Source: an uncultured Alkalilimnicola sp. (GTDB taxonomy: Bacteria; Pseudomonadota; Gammaproteobacteria; Nitrococcales; AK92). Taken from it: DNA of 62,515 nucleotides. Shown here piece by piece: positions 35,872 through 44,668 of the stretch (within the stretch, counting starts at the first letter, position 1; every line of letters begins with the position of its first letter). The position numbers were made by a program, and so were the translations under genes. Below the pieces are notes generated by a model that was not told where the DNA came from, ran no database searches, and saw only the letters and a program-made list of their open reading frames with translations. Location: positions 1-62,515 of the forward strand of contig CALGAN010000001.1 in the NCBI GenBank assembly GCA_937951875.1. The letters are read 5' to 3'.

Positions 35872-37584
35872 ATGTCCCAATCGAAGTTGAAGCCGCGCCT
35901 GATGACTGCGGCGGCCGCTGGTGCGTTGGCGTTGGCTGCGGCAGCCGATGCCGCGGCCCAGGACGTGCAGCTGGGCGGCACGATCAACGTCAGCACCATC
36001 TACCGCACGCTCGATCCGCTGAGCTGGGACACCGAGCGCTGGTCGTGGAAGGCCAACCACGACCACCTGCAGCTGGAGTCGCTGCTGCGCGGTGATCTCA
36101 ACCGCGGCCCGCGCGGGACCAACGAGTGGGCATTCACCGCCGCCGACTACCTGCCCTACGAGATCCTGCAGGGCAGCCTGGCCGAGAGCTTCGAAGTGCT
36201 GCAAAACCCGCTGCGCATCGAGTTCAAGCTGCGCAAGGGTGTGTACTGGCAGGAAGTGCCGGGCGTGATGGCCAGCCGTGAGGTGGTGGCTTCGGACTTC
36301 GTGAAGAACTACGAGGTCATGCGCGCCAGCCCGCAGGCGATTCCCGACTACTGGGGCTTCGTCGAGCGCTGGGAAGCCAAGGATGACCACACCCTCGTGT
36401 TCCACCTCAAGAACTTCGACGCGAGCTGGGACTACCTGAGCACCTGGGGTTACTACGACGGTCTGCAGGCGCCGGAGTGGCACGCGCTGCCGGCCGAGAA
36501 GCGCGCCGACTGGCGCAACGTCACCGGCACCGGTCCTTACCGTCCGACCGCGGTGCAGCCGGGCCGGCAGGTGGTGTACAGCGCCAACAAGAACTACTGG
36601 GATAAGGAAGTCATCAACGGCAAGGAATACCAGTTGCCGCTCAACGACAAGGTGATCTACAACATCATCAAGGACGAGTCGGCGACGGTGGCGGCCTTCA
36701 CCAGCGGCCGTCTGGACATCCTCGAAGCGATCCGCTGGCAGTTCATCGACCAGATCAAGAAGGCGGCGCCGCAGGTCATCACCAAGCGCAACCTGGCCAA
36801 CGAGGGCACCTACATCGCGCTGCGCACCGACCGCAAGCCGTTCAACGACGTGCGGGTGCGCCGGGCCATGAACCTGGCCGTGGACCAGAAGGCCATCCTC
36901 AAGTCGCTGCTCAATGGCGAGGGCGAGCTGCTCAACTACCCGTTCTCGTCGGAGTGGAAGGGCTACTATCAGCCGCTGTCGGAGCTCTCGTCGAAGGCCC
37001 AGGAGCTGTTCGAGTACAAGCCGGAGGAGGCCAAGAAGCTGCTGGCCGAGGCCGGTTATCCGAACGGTTTCAGCTTCGACCTGCAGGTCTGCTCCTGCAA
37101 TCCGTACCACATGGACCTGGTGCCGATGCTGCAGGCCTACTACCAGCGCATCGGTGTGACCATGAACATCAAGGCGCTGGAGTACGGCGCTTACCGCTCG
37201 ATGATGCGGCATAAGGATCAGGCCGACGCCTACATGATCAACAACGCCTCGGGTACGCCGCTGGCGGTGCTGCGCAAGAGCTATCTGACCGGCCAGACCT
37301 GGAACCCGTCCATGCTGTCCGACGCGAAGTTCGACGAGGCCTACTACAAGGCCGCGACCGAGCAGGACAAGGCCAAGCGCGACGAGATGCTGCGCGAGCT
37401 CAACCGCTACATCATCGAAGAGGTGGTGCCGCAGGTGTGGCTGCCGACGCAGAACTACTACAGCGCCTGGTGGCCGTGGGTGAAGAACTATCACGGCGAG
37501 ATCCGCAACGGCGCGATGCGGCCGAACACGATCTACGCCCGCATCTGGATCGACCAGGAGCTGAAGAAGAAGATGGGCTACTGA
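35872..37584 (+). CDS. peptide-type ABC transporter substrate-binding protein, copy 2
   Basis: A 570-residue protein whose mature region is the same as copy 1 from QDVQLGG to RNGAM. The last 25 residues differ only at K/R, S/T and A/E. The signal peptide is unrelated to that of copy 1 (KLKPRLMTAAAAGALALAAAADAAA). The start at 35872 follows a strong AGGAGAAAGAG. The exact sequence match against unrelated leaders points to recent gene conversion or a fresh partial duplication. The different leaders suggest separate expression control or export route for the same receptor. Confidence 0.93.
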   Translation: MSQSKLKPRLMTAAAAGALALAAAADAAAQDVQLGGTINVSTIYRTLDPLSWDTERWSWKANHDHLQLESLLRGDLNRGPRGTNEWAFTAADYLPYEILQGSLAESFEVLQNPLRIEFKLRKGVYWQEVPGVMASREVVASDFVKNYEVMRASPQAIPDYWGFVERWEAKDDHTLVFHLKNFDASWDYLSTWGYYDGLQAPEWHALPAEKRADWRNVTGTGPYRPTAVQPGRQVVYSANKNYWDKEVINGKEYQLPLNDKVIYNIIKDESATVAAFTSGRLDILEAIRWQFIDQIKKAAPQVITKRNLANEGTYIALRTDRKPFNDVRVRRAMNLAVDQKAILKSLLNGEGELLNYPFSSEWKGYYQPLSELSSKAQELFEYKPEEAKKLLAEAGYPNGFSFDLQVCSCNPYHMDLVPMLQAYYQRIGVTMNIKALEYGAYRSMMRHKDQADAYMINNASGTPLAVLRKSYLTGQTWNPSMLSDAKFDEAYYKAATEQDKAKRDEMLRELNRYIIEEVVPQVWLPTQNYYSAWWPWVKNYHGEIRNGAMRPNTIYARIWIDQELKKKMGY

Positions 37585-37593
37585 TCGCGTAGC

Positions 37594-37680
37594 GGAGGCG
37601 CGCTAGGCGCGCCTCCCATCGCGACTTTCTCGCAGGGGTGGGGTGTGCCGCCATCGGTGGTGCGCCCCACCCCTGTTTCG
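37594..37680 (+). terminator. tandem hairpins ending the peptide transporter operon
   Basis: A first hairpin, GGAGGCGCGC-TAG-GCGCGCCTCC, lies at 37594-37616. A second has 11-bp arms CAGGGGTGGGG (37633-37643) and CCCCACCCCTG (37665-37675), followed by TTTCG. Both lie between copy 2 and the acyl-CoA ligase. Confidence 0.6.
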
Positions 37681-37816
37681 TTACGGTCCATGTTGCAGCG
37701 CGGAAGATGCCGGTGTCAGTAGTCGACTAATCATTTCGCTGGTACTGTCTTGGTTCCGGAACGGCATTTCGCATAGCGAGCGCTCCGGAAGCAGACAATC
37801 AATTGGAGGAGTCTTG

Positions 37817-39361
37817 ATGATCCTGACGCAGCTCCCGGAGCAGAACCTCGAGTCCTACGGCGAGTATCCGCTTCTTCATTTCGGCGAGCGCAGCTACAGC
37901 AACCGCGAGGTGCTCGAGCTGGCGAACCGCCTGGCGGCGCTGCTGCAGCAAAACGGCGTGGAGCGGGGGGACCGGGTGATCGTATGCATGCCCAACTGCC
38001 CCGAGGTGTTCTTCTCCTATCAGGGCATCATGCGCGCCGGCGCCATCGTGCTGCCGGCGATGTACCTGCTGCACCCGAACGAAATCGCCTATATCGCCGC
38101 CGACTCCGAGGCCAAGGTGGTGATCACCACCGCCGCGGTGCTGCCCAACGTGCTGAAGGGTATCGCGGAGCTGGCGCGCAAGCCGCTGATCCTGGTGACC
38201 GACGCCGAAGCCGCCGGCGTGAGCCAGGACGGGGTGCGCGACCTCTACCGGGAGCTGGCGCAGGCGCCGGCCGAGCCGGCGCGGCCGACGCTGGAGCCCA
38301 ACGATGTGGCGGTGATCCTCTACACCTCCGGCACCACCGGCCGGCCCAAGGGCGTGATGCTGACCCACAAGAACCTCTACAGCAATGCCGCCGCGGCCGC
38401 CTCGCTAGCCGATGCCTACGAGGACAAGGGCCGCAGCACCACCATCGGCGTGCTGCCGCTGGCGCACATCTACGGCTTCACCATGGCCAACGTCACCTAT
38501 CTGGTGGGCGGCTCGGTGGTGGTGCTGCCCAAGTACGAGCTGCGGGCGGTGTGCGCCGCCATCGAGAAGTACAAGGTGCGGCGCTTCAGCGCGGTGCCGG
38601 CGATGATCTACAACATGGTCACCGACCCGGCCACCGACGAGTACGACCTGTCCAGCCTGGAGTCGGTCGGCTCCGGCTCGGCGCCGCTGCCGGTGACGGT
38701 GCTGAACGCCTTCAAGGCCAAGTTCGGAGCCGATATCTACGAAGGCTACGGCCTGTCCGAGGCCGCACCCACCGTTTCCTCTCACCGGCGCGGCGAGCCG
38801 ATCAAGCCCGGCTCGGTCGGCCGCGCTTTCCCCGGCGTGGAGATCCGCATCGTCGATGACGAGGGCAATGACGTCCCGGTCGGCGAGCCCGGCGAGCTGA
38901 TCGTGCGCGGCGACAACGTCACCCCCGGTTACTACCGCAACGAGGAGGCCACCCGCGCCGCGATCCGGGACGGCTGGCTCTACACCGGCGACATCGCCAA
39001 GCTCGACGAGGACGGCTACCTCTACATCGTCGACCGCAAGAAGGACCTGATCATCCGCGGCGGCTTCAACATCTACCCGCGCGATCTGGAGGAAATGATC
39101 GCCAAGCACCCGGCGGTGGCCGAGGTGGCGGTGGTGGGCGCGCCGTCGGCGCAGATGGGCGAGGAGGTCGTCGCGTTCGTGGTGAAGAAGCCCGGCGCCG
39201 AGGTGCAGGAGACCGATATCATCCACTACTGCCAGGAGCGGCTGGCCAAGTACAAGACGCCGCGGGTGGTGGTGTTCGTCGATGCGCTGCCGCGCAGCGG
39301 CGTGGGCAAGGTGCTCAAGCGCGAGCTGCGCGACCGGGCGAGCGCGCTCAAGCTGTTCGAC
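37817..39361 (+). CDS. AMP-dependent acyl-CoA synthetase/ligase (fatty-acid type)
   Basis: About 515 residues of the ANL superfamily. The P-loop-like A3 motif YTSGTTGRPKGV is near residue 172, the adenylate-binding region YEGYGLSEAAPTV near 308, the hinge region YTGDIAKLDEDGYLYIVDRKKDLIIRGG near 395, and the catalytic lysine in SGVGKVLKREL near the C-terminus. It activates a carboxylic acid to an acyl-CoA; the substrate is unclear but the length fits medium or long-chain acids. The ATG follows GGAGGAG. It lies between the two ABC systems and may act on what one of them imports. Confidence 0.92.
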
Positions 39362-39393
39362 TGAACGGCGGCGCGGGCGGCCGCGTCTTGCCG

Positions 39394-39421
39394 CGCTTCC
39401 GCCCGGCCCCGGGCGGAAGCG
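39394..39421. terminator. hairpin between convergent genes
   Basis: CGCTTCCGCCC and its complement (39394-39404 and 39411-39421) flank a six-base loop, without a T-tract. It lies between the ligase and the convergent DUF3293 gene and may act as a weak bidirectional terminator. Confidence 0.45.
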
Positions 39422-39432
39422 CCGGGGGGCGA

Positions 39433-39861
39433 TCACCGCAGCAGGACGAGCCGCGGCACCGCGTCTTCCGCGGCATGGAGGATGGCGTTCTGCGCGAAGC
39501 GCCGGCCGAGCGCCGCGCCTTCTTCGAGGCCTAGGCCGAGGACGAGATAGCTCGGCTCGACCCAGTTGCGGGCCGGGCTTCGGCCTTCGGCGGCGATCCA
39601 GGCGTAACCCTTCGCCGCCAGCAGCCGGGCGAGCTCGGCTTGGCGCGCGGCGTTCGTCGCCTCGTCGAGCGGCGCGCTCTCGGGGTTGCAGGCCGTGATG
39701 AACGCGCTCTCGCGCACCCCCGCTCGTTCATGAAGCGCGGCGAGGGCCGCCGAGGGCTCGTCCACCTCGAGAACGAACGCGGGCTCGGTGAACACCGCGT
39801 ACTCGGCGGTTCGGTAGCTGGCCAGGGTCTGTTCGGGAATGCGGGTGGTGAAGCTGCTCAT
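39433..39861 (-). CDS. DUF3293 domain protein
   Basis: A 142-residue soluble protein. It matches the DUF3293 pattern: YRTAEYAVF near the start, FITACNPESAPLDEATNAARQAEL in the middle, and W-I-A-A-E-G-R-S-P with E-P-S-Y-L-V-L-G-L near the C-terminus. The function is unknown. The ATG at 39861 gives the usual length; the frame is open upstream to 39987, but that part overlaps the candidate small RNA region. Confidence 0.78.
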   Translation of the reverse strand: MSSFTTRIPEQTLASYRTAEYAVFTEPAFVLEVDEPSAALAALHERAGVRESAFITACNPESAPLDEATNAARQAELARLLAAKGYAWIAAEGRSPARNWVEPSYLVLGLGLEEGAALGRRFAQNAILHAAEDAVPRLVLLR

Positions 39862-39962
39862 CGGTGTCGACGCCAGACGCTGGAGCGGGCGCGAGCGGTT
39901 GGTCGCGGCGATTTTGCCATACCGGTCACCAACTGGCCGGCGCGGCTTCGTTACACTGCGTT

Positions 39963-40087
39963 TCGTCTTTTCGAGGTCCACGCACAACCACAGGTGCGGC
40001 GACCATCCTAGGCGGCGCCGGCCAACCTCGAAGACGCCTTGGCTCGATAGCTGACCCCGCAGAGTGCCCCTTTGCGGGGTTTTCTTT
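39963..40087 (+). ncRNA. candidate structured small RNA with own terminator
   Basis: A -10-like TACACT at 39952-39957 precedes a possible transcript that begins with a long stem: CGTCTT-(TT)-CGAGGT at 39964-39977 pairs with ACCTCGAAGACG at 40025-40036. A small CGCAC/GTGCG hairpin is inside. The 3' end is a rho-independent terminator: ACCCCGCA (40054-40061), TGCGGGGT (40073-40080), then TTTCTTTT. No plus-strand gene lies upstream for 590 bp, so the terminator needs its own transcript. I recognise no known RNA family, and the -35 element is poor. Confidence 0.5.
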
Positions 40088-40088
40088 T
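40054..40088 (+). terminator. rho-independent terminator
   Basis: An eight-base stem ACCCCGCA/TGCGGGGT with an 11-base loop, followed by TTTCTTTT. It has the plus-strand polarity and ends the candidate small RNA. Confidence 0.8.
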
Positions 40089-40183
40089 GGGTATGCCATC
40101 CCCAGATTCAAAATCAGCCTGACCGCAATGTAGCGTGCTTTCCCAGTACGCGCGGCAGGCCTGCCTCGCTCCGAGCGGCACAG

Positions 40184-40258
40184 GCCCCGGAGCGGGGCTT
40201 TTTGCGTTCGTTTCGTTCCCACAACCCGCTTTCTCCGTTCAAGAGAGAGCGGGTTGTT
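40184..40258 (+). terminator. two further terminator-like hairpins in a gene-free stretch
   Basis: GCCCCG-GAG-CGGGGC followed by TTTTT at 40184-40203 is a good plus-strand terminator. A second hairpin with 15-base arms and one mismatch (40221-40235 and 40244-40258, ACAACCCGCT and its complement) follows 18 bp later. There is no recognised gene between them and the first terminator at 40054, so a second short transcript may start at about 40090. Confidence 0.6.
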
Positions 40259-40260
40259 GC

Positions 40261-40700
40261 GTTTCAGGGGGCGATCGCGGCGGAGATTGCCCGCGGAACG
40301 GCAGCGCGGCGACGAATCCGTGGAAACCCTAGGCAGGGCTGCGCAAACCCGGCGGACCGTCTACACCTAGGTAAGGCAGCAGAAAAAGCAAGGACCACGT
40401 CCCGGGATAGGCACCGACATCGAGGAAAGGCGTCGCCATGAATAGCGGTGGCCGATCGCTTCGCTTTTCGGTGCTGCATTCCAGAACGACGCCTGCGAAT
40501 TCATGGTCGTGCTCGGTCAAAACAGCCGCAAAGGCGCGGTACAGGCCATGAACGATCCGGTTGCCATTCGCTGGTCCGGCCAGGCGTATTTGCTGCTATG
40601 CAATATTTGCATTTAACGATTAGCAGCTACACTGAAACGAACGCGCCCATCGTGCCATGGGTGCGTCATAACGAGAACAACAACGATGAGGAGGAGTGGT
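40261..40700. other. leader region of the Liv-type operon
   Basis: About 440 bp with no convincing gene. Near the end there is a nested inverted repeat: ATGCAA-TAT-TTGCAT at 40598-40612 inside GCTGCTA (40592-40598) and TAGCAGC (40621-40627). This is a plausible operator in the promoter of the transporter operon. Confidence 0.45.
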
Positions 40701-41972
40701 ATGAGCAAAAAGCTCATTGTTCCGGTCGCGCTGTCGCTCGCCGCCATCGCCGCGTCGGCGCAGGCCCAGGAGGCGCCGCCGTTCAAGATAGGCGTGGTCA
40801 CCTTCCTGTCCGGCGCCCCGGCGGGGCCGTTCGGCGTGCCGGCCCGCAACGGCGCCGAGCTGGTGGCCGAGGCGCTGAACGATGGCGCCATGCCCGCTCC
40901 GTACGCCACCAAGGGCTTCGGCGGCAGGCCCATCGAGCTGGTGTTCATCGACGAGGCCGGCGGTACCACCAAGCAGGTCAGCGAGTACCGCAACCTGGTG
41001 CAGCGCCAGAACGTCGACGCGGTGGTCGGCTACATCTCCAGCGGCGACTGCCTGGCGATCGCGCCGGTGGCCGAGGAGATGCGCAAGCTCACGGTGTTCT
41101 TCGACTGCGGCACGCCGCGCATCTTCGAGGACGCTAGCTACAAGTACGTGTTCCGCACCGGCGCCACCGGCACCATGGACTCGGTGGCCGCGGCCATGTA
41201 CGTCAAGGAGATCAAGCCGAACGCCACCAAGATCGCCGGCATCAACCAGAACTACGCCTGGGGTCACGATTCCTGGAACGACTTCGAGGCGGCGATCAAG
41301 GCGCTCATGCCGTCGGTGCAGATCGTCACCTCGCAGATGCCCAAGTTCCTGGCCGGGCAATACGGCGCCGAGATCTCGGCTCTGCTCACCAGCGGCGCCG
41401 AGGTGGTCCACTCCAGCTTCTGGGGCGGCGACATGGAGGCGCTGGTCCTGCAGGGCGCGCCGCGCGGGCTGTTCAGCAAGTCCACCGTGGTGCTCACCAC
41501 CGGCGAGACCGCGCTGCCCAAGCTCAACACCCGCGTGCCCGAGGGCACGGTGATCGGCGCCCGCGGTCCGTACGGGCCGTTCGCGCCGGACAACGCGATC
41601 AATCAGTGGCTGGTGAAGAGCTACGAGGACCGCTACAACGTCCGGCCCACCTATCCGGCCTACAAGATGACCCAGGCCATCCTCGGCATCAAAGCGGCCT
41701 ACGAGAAGGCCCAGGCGGCCAACGGCGGCAAGACCCCGAACCAGGATCAGATCATCGCCAGCTTCGAGCACTTGGAGTTCGAAGGCCCGGGCGGCACGGT
41801 GCGCATGGCGCTGGGCAAGGGTCACCAGGCGGTGCTCGGCACCGCTTACGGCACGGTCAAGCACGAGAATGGCCAGGCCGTGGTTACCAATGTCCGGTAC
41901 TACCCCGCAGAGAAGGTCAACCCGCCGGAAGGGGTCAAGAGCGAGGACTGGGTCAAGACCGCGCTCAAGTAA
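40701..41972 (+). CDS. branched-chain amino acid-type ABC substrate-binding protein
   Basis: A 423-residue periplasmic binding protein of the Leu/Ile/Val type (Peripla_BP_6). The signal peptide is MSKKLIVPVALSLAAIAASAQA. Family blocks follow: FKIGVVTFLSGAPAGPFG, F-I-D-E-A-G-G and V-D-A-V-V-G-Y-I-S-S-G-D. The ATG at 40701 follows GAGGAGGAG. It begins a complete five-gene Liv operon. The ligand is not certain; homologues bind branched-chain amino acids, amides or aromatic acids. Confidence 0.93.
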   Translation: MSKKLIVPVALSLAAIAASAQAQEAPPFKIGVVTFLSGAPAGPFGVPARNGAELVAEALNDGAMPAPYATKGFGGRPIELVFIDEAGGTTKQVSEYRNLVQRQNVDAVVGYISSGDCLAIAPVAEEMRKLTVFFDCGTPRIFEDASYKYVFRTGATGTMDSVAAAMYVKEIKPNATKIAGINQNYAWGHDSWNDFEAAIKALMPSVQIVTSQMPKFLAGQYGAEISALLTSGAEVVHSSFWGGDMEALVLQGAPRGLFSKSTVVLTTGETALPKLNTRVPEGTVIGARGPYGPFAPDNAINQWLVKSYEDRYNVRPTYPAYKMTQAILGIKAAYEKAQAANGGKTPNQDQIIASFEHLEFEGPGGTVRMALGKGHQAVLGTAYGTVKHENGQAVVTNVRYYPAEKVNPPEGVKSEDWVKTALK

Positions 41973-42049
41973 GGGGCGGTTCGCGCCTGGGGCGGCCGGC
42001 GGCCCGCCGCCGCCCCCTTTCCCAATTCGGCTAGAGGTAACAGGCCGTT

Positions 42050-42946
42050 ATGAGTGCCTTGCTTGCAGTCGTCGTCGACGGGGTCATCTACGCATCCTGG
42101 CTGTTCATGATCGCCGTGGGGCTGACCCTGATCTACGGCGTGATGAAGATCCTCAATATCGCCCACGGCAGCTTGTACGCGCTCGGCGCCTACGGCGCCG
42201 CGTCATTGGCCGGCTACTGGCTGAGCCAGGGCTATGCCCCGTTCGGCAGCTACGCCGCGCTGCTGGCGGCGGCGGCGCTGGTCGGGCTGATCATCGGCCC
42301 GCTGATCGAGCGCGGCTTGCTGCGTTTCATGTACGGCAGGGACGAGATCATCCTGCTGCTGGTCACTTACGCGGTGTTCCTGATCCTGGAGGACGCGATC
42401 AAGCTCATCTGGGGCGTGGACCCGTACATCATCAGCGAGCCCTACGGGCTGCTCGGCATCGTCGAGTTCGCCAACCTGGTCTATCCGACCTACAGCTTCA
42501 TGCTGATCGTGGTGAGTCTGGCGGTGGGCGTGTTGCTCGCCTGGGTCTTGCACCGCACCCGCCACGGCAAGCTGCTGGCGGCGGTGATCCACGACCGCGA
42601 GGTCAGCCAGGCCATGGGAGTGAACGTGCGGCGTTACTACCTCGCCACCTTCACCGCCGGGGCCATCCTCGCCGCGCTGGGCGGCGCGCTCACCGCGCCG
42701 ACCGTGTCGGTGGTGCCCGGCATGGGCGTGGAGGTGATCGTGCTGGCCTTCGCCGTGGTGGTGATCGGCGGCCTGGGCAGCCTGCCCGGCGCGGCGCTGG
42801 GTGCGCTCATCGTCGGTCTGCTGCGGGCCGCGGCGGTGCATTACGCGCCGGCGCTGGAGCTGTTCAGCATCTATCTGGTCATGGCTTTGGTGCTCGCGTT
42901 CCGTCCGCAGGGGCTGTTCGCCGGCGAGCAGGTGCGCACCATATGA
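42050..42946 (+). CDS. LivH-type ABC transporter permease
   Basis: A 298-residue permease with about eight membrane helices. The opening GVIYASWLFMIAVGLTLIYGVMKILNIAHGSLYALGAY is the LivH signature, and GGLGSLPGAALGALIVGLL near the end is also typical. It should form the translocation pore with the LivM-type permease, whose ATG overlaps its TGA (ATGA). Confidence 0.93.
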   Translation: MSALLAVVVDGVIYASWLFMIAVGLTLIYGVMKILNIAHGSLYALGAYGAASLAGYWLSQGYAPFGSYAALLAAAALVGLIIGPLIERGLLRFMYGRDEIILLLVTYAVFLILEDAIKLIWGVDPYIISEPYGLLGIVEFANLVYPTYSFMLIVVSLAVGVLLAWVLHRTRHGKLLAAVIHDREVSQAMGVNVRRYYLATFTAGAILAALGGALTAPTVSVVPGMGVEVIVLAFAVVVIGGLGSLPGAALGALIVGLLRAAAVHYAPALELFSIYLVMALVLAFRPQGLFAGEQVRTI

Positions 42947-43872
42947 AGAAAGACCGTACGCCTTCGTTACTGCTGGCGGCGCTGGTCGCGCTGCTCATCC
43001 TGGGGCTGGTGTTACCGGAGTGGCGCTTCCTCGGCACGCTGGCGATCGGCAAGGGCCTGACCGTGCTCGGTCTGCTGCTGTTGCTGCGCACCGGCCTAGT
43101 GTCGTTCGGTCAGGGGTTGTACTACTGCCTCGGCGCCTACGCCGCCGGTACGCTCGGCCAGTTCTGGGGGACCACCGACGCGCTGCTGCTCCTGGTGGTG
43201 GCCGGTCTGGCCGCTGGCCTGGCGGCCGCCATCCTGGGGATTTTGCTGGCGGCCTACCGCGGCATCTTCTTCTCCATGCTCAGCTTGGCGCTGTCGATGA
43301 TCCTCTACGGCTTGCTGGTGAAGAGCGCGGCGCTGGGCAGCACCGACGGCTTCAACCTGCCGGCGCCGACCCTGTTCGGGCTGCCGCTGGTCAGCCACGA
43401 CAGCCGCTATCCGCTGTTCGTCCTGGCCTGCGTGCTCGGCGTGGCGGCGGCGCTGGCCATGCATTACTACTTCCGCACCCCGCTGGGGCGGCTGTCGCCG
43501 GCCATCCGCGACAACGAGATCCGGGTCGAGTACCTGGGCGCCTCGGTGCGTGCCGCGGTGCACGTGAAGTACGTGATCGCCGGCATCCTGGCCGGGGTCG
43601 GCGGTGCGCTGACCGGTATGACCGTCGGGCACATCGACCCGGAAATGGCTTACTGGACCACCTCGGGCGAGTTCGTGTTCGTGGCGATCCTGAGCGGCAC
43701 CGGCAGCGTCGCCGCGCCGTTCCTCGGCTCGTTCATCTTCGAGCTGGTGCGCACCTTCGCCTACGAGTACTCGCCCAACAGCTGGCAGCTGGCCTTGGGA
43801 ACCGCGATGCTGCTGATCATCGTGTTCCTGCCGGCGGGCTTGTGGTCGCTGGTGCAGCGGAGGAGGGCATGA
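42943..43872 (+). CDS. LivM-type ABC transporter permease
   Basis: A 309-residue permease starting at the ATG that overlaps the livH stop; the frame is open much further upstream but antiparallel to real coding sequence. It contains about eight to nine helices, VSFGQGLYYCLGAYAAG (LivM signature), A-I-R-D-N-E-I-R-V-E-Y-L-G in the cytoplasmic loop and LAGVGGALTGM. The ATPase gene starts directly after its stop, with GGAGG 10 bp before the ATG. Confidence 0.93.
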   Translation: MKKDRTPSLLLAALVALLILGLVLPEWRFLGTLAIGKGLTVLGLLLLLRTGLVSFGQGLYYCLGAYAAGTLGQFWGTTDALLLLVVAGLAAGLAAAILGILLAAYRGIFFSMLSLALSMILYGLLVKSAALGSTDGFNLPAPTLFGLPLVSHDSRYPLFVLACVLGVAAALAMHYYFRTPLGRLSPAIRDNEIRVEYLGASVRAAVHVKYVIAGILAGVGGALTGMTVGHIDPEMAYWTTSGEFVFVAILSGTGSVAAPFLGSFIFELVRTFAYEYSPNSWQLALGTAMLLIIVFLPAGLWSLVQRRRA

Positions 43873-43873
43873 C

Positions 43874-44668
43874 ATGAGCCATCTGCTGGAGGCGCGCAAT
43901 CTGGACAAGCGCTTCGGCGCCGTGACCGCCGCCGCCGACATCTCGGTGACGGTGGCGCCGGACAGCGTGATCGGCCTGATCGGCACCAACGGCGCCGGCA
44001 AGACCACCTTCGTCAACATGGTCACCGGCTATCTGAAGCCCGACAAAGGCCGAATCTACTTCGAGGGGCGGGACATCACCGCGCTGCATCCGCGCCAGGT
44101 CACCCGGCTGGGCATCTGCCGCTCCTTCCAGATCCCGCAGCTGTACAACTCGCTGAGCGCCTACGACAACCTGATCGTGGCCTTGGGCATCGTGCTGCGC
44201 AACGCCAAGCCGGCGCCCTGGGCGCGGGCGCCGCGGCTGGTGCCTGGGCACGACCTGCCGCTGGCGGACGCGGCCGAGGCGCTGCTGGAGCGGTTCGATC
44301 TGGGCGAATTCCGCGACAAGCCCGCCGGCGTGCTGCCCGAGGGCGTGCGCAAGCTGCTGGACATCGCCATGGCATTGGCCAACAAGCCGCGGGTGCTGCT
44401 GCTGGACGAGCCCACCAGCGGCGTCAGCAGCGAGGAGAAGTTCGCGATCATGGACCGGGTGATGAGTGCAGTGCGCGCCGAGGGCGCCGCCGTGCTGTTC
44501 GTCGAGCACGACATGGACATCGTCGCCCGCTACGCCGGCCGGGTGCTGGCTTTCTACGAGGGGCGCATCCTCGCCGACGGCGCGCCGGACGTGGTGCTGG
44601 CCGATCCGCAGGTGCGCGAGTACGTGATCGGCGGCCAGGCCGAGCCGAAGGAGGTGTCCCATGCTTAA
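43874..44668 (+). CDS. LivG-type ABC transporter ATPase
   Basis: A 264-residue ATPase. Walker A is GTNGAGKTT, the region after the Q-loop is GICRSFQIPQLYNSLSAYDN, and Walker B is LLLDEPTSGVS with the H-loop VEHDMDIV. The signature region reads LPEGVRKLLDIAMAL instead of the usual LSxGQQ form, a notable departure from the consensus. LivG hydrolyses ATP with LivF. It overlaps the next gene by 8 bp. Confidence 0.92.
   Translation: MSHLLEARNLDKRFGAVTAAADISVTVAPDSVIGLIGTNGAGKTTFVNMVTGYLKPDKGRIYFEGRDITALHPRQVTRLGICRSFQIPQLYNSLSAYDNLIVALGIVLRNAKPAPWARAPRLVPGHDLPLADAAEALLERFDLGEFRDKPAGVLPEGVRKLLDIAMALANKPRVLLLDEPTSGVSSEEKFAIMDRVMSAVRAEGAAVLFVEHDMDIVARYAGRVLAFYEGRILADGAPDVVLADPQVREYVIGGQAEPKEVSHA

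Noticed and set aside
29718..37584. Transposition as cause of the duplicated binding protein gene
   Set aside because: No transposase, terminal inverted repeats or target-site duplications are visible; the identical block starts within the signal peptide boundary and ends within the gene, which fits gene conversion better.
39963..40087. 4.5S or 6S RNA as identity of the candidate small RNA
   Set aside because: The conserved GGAAGGAAGCAGC core of 4.5S RNA is absent, and there is no large central bubble as in 6S RNA.
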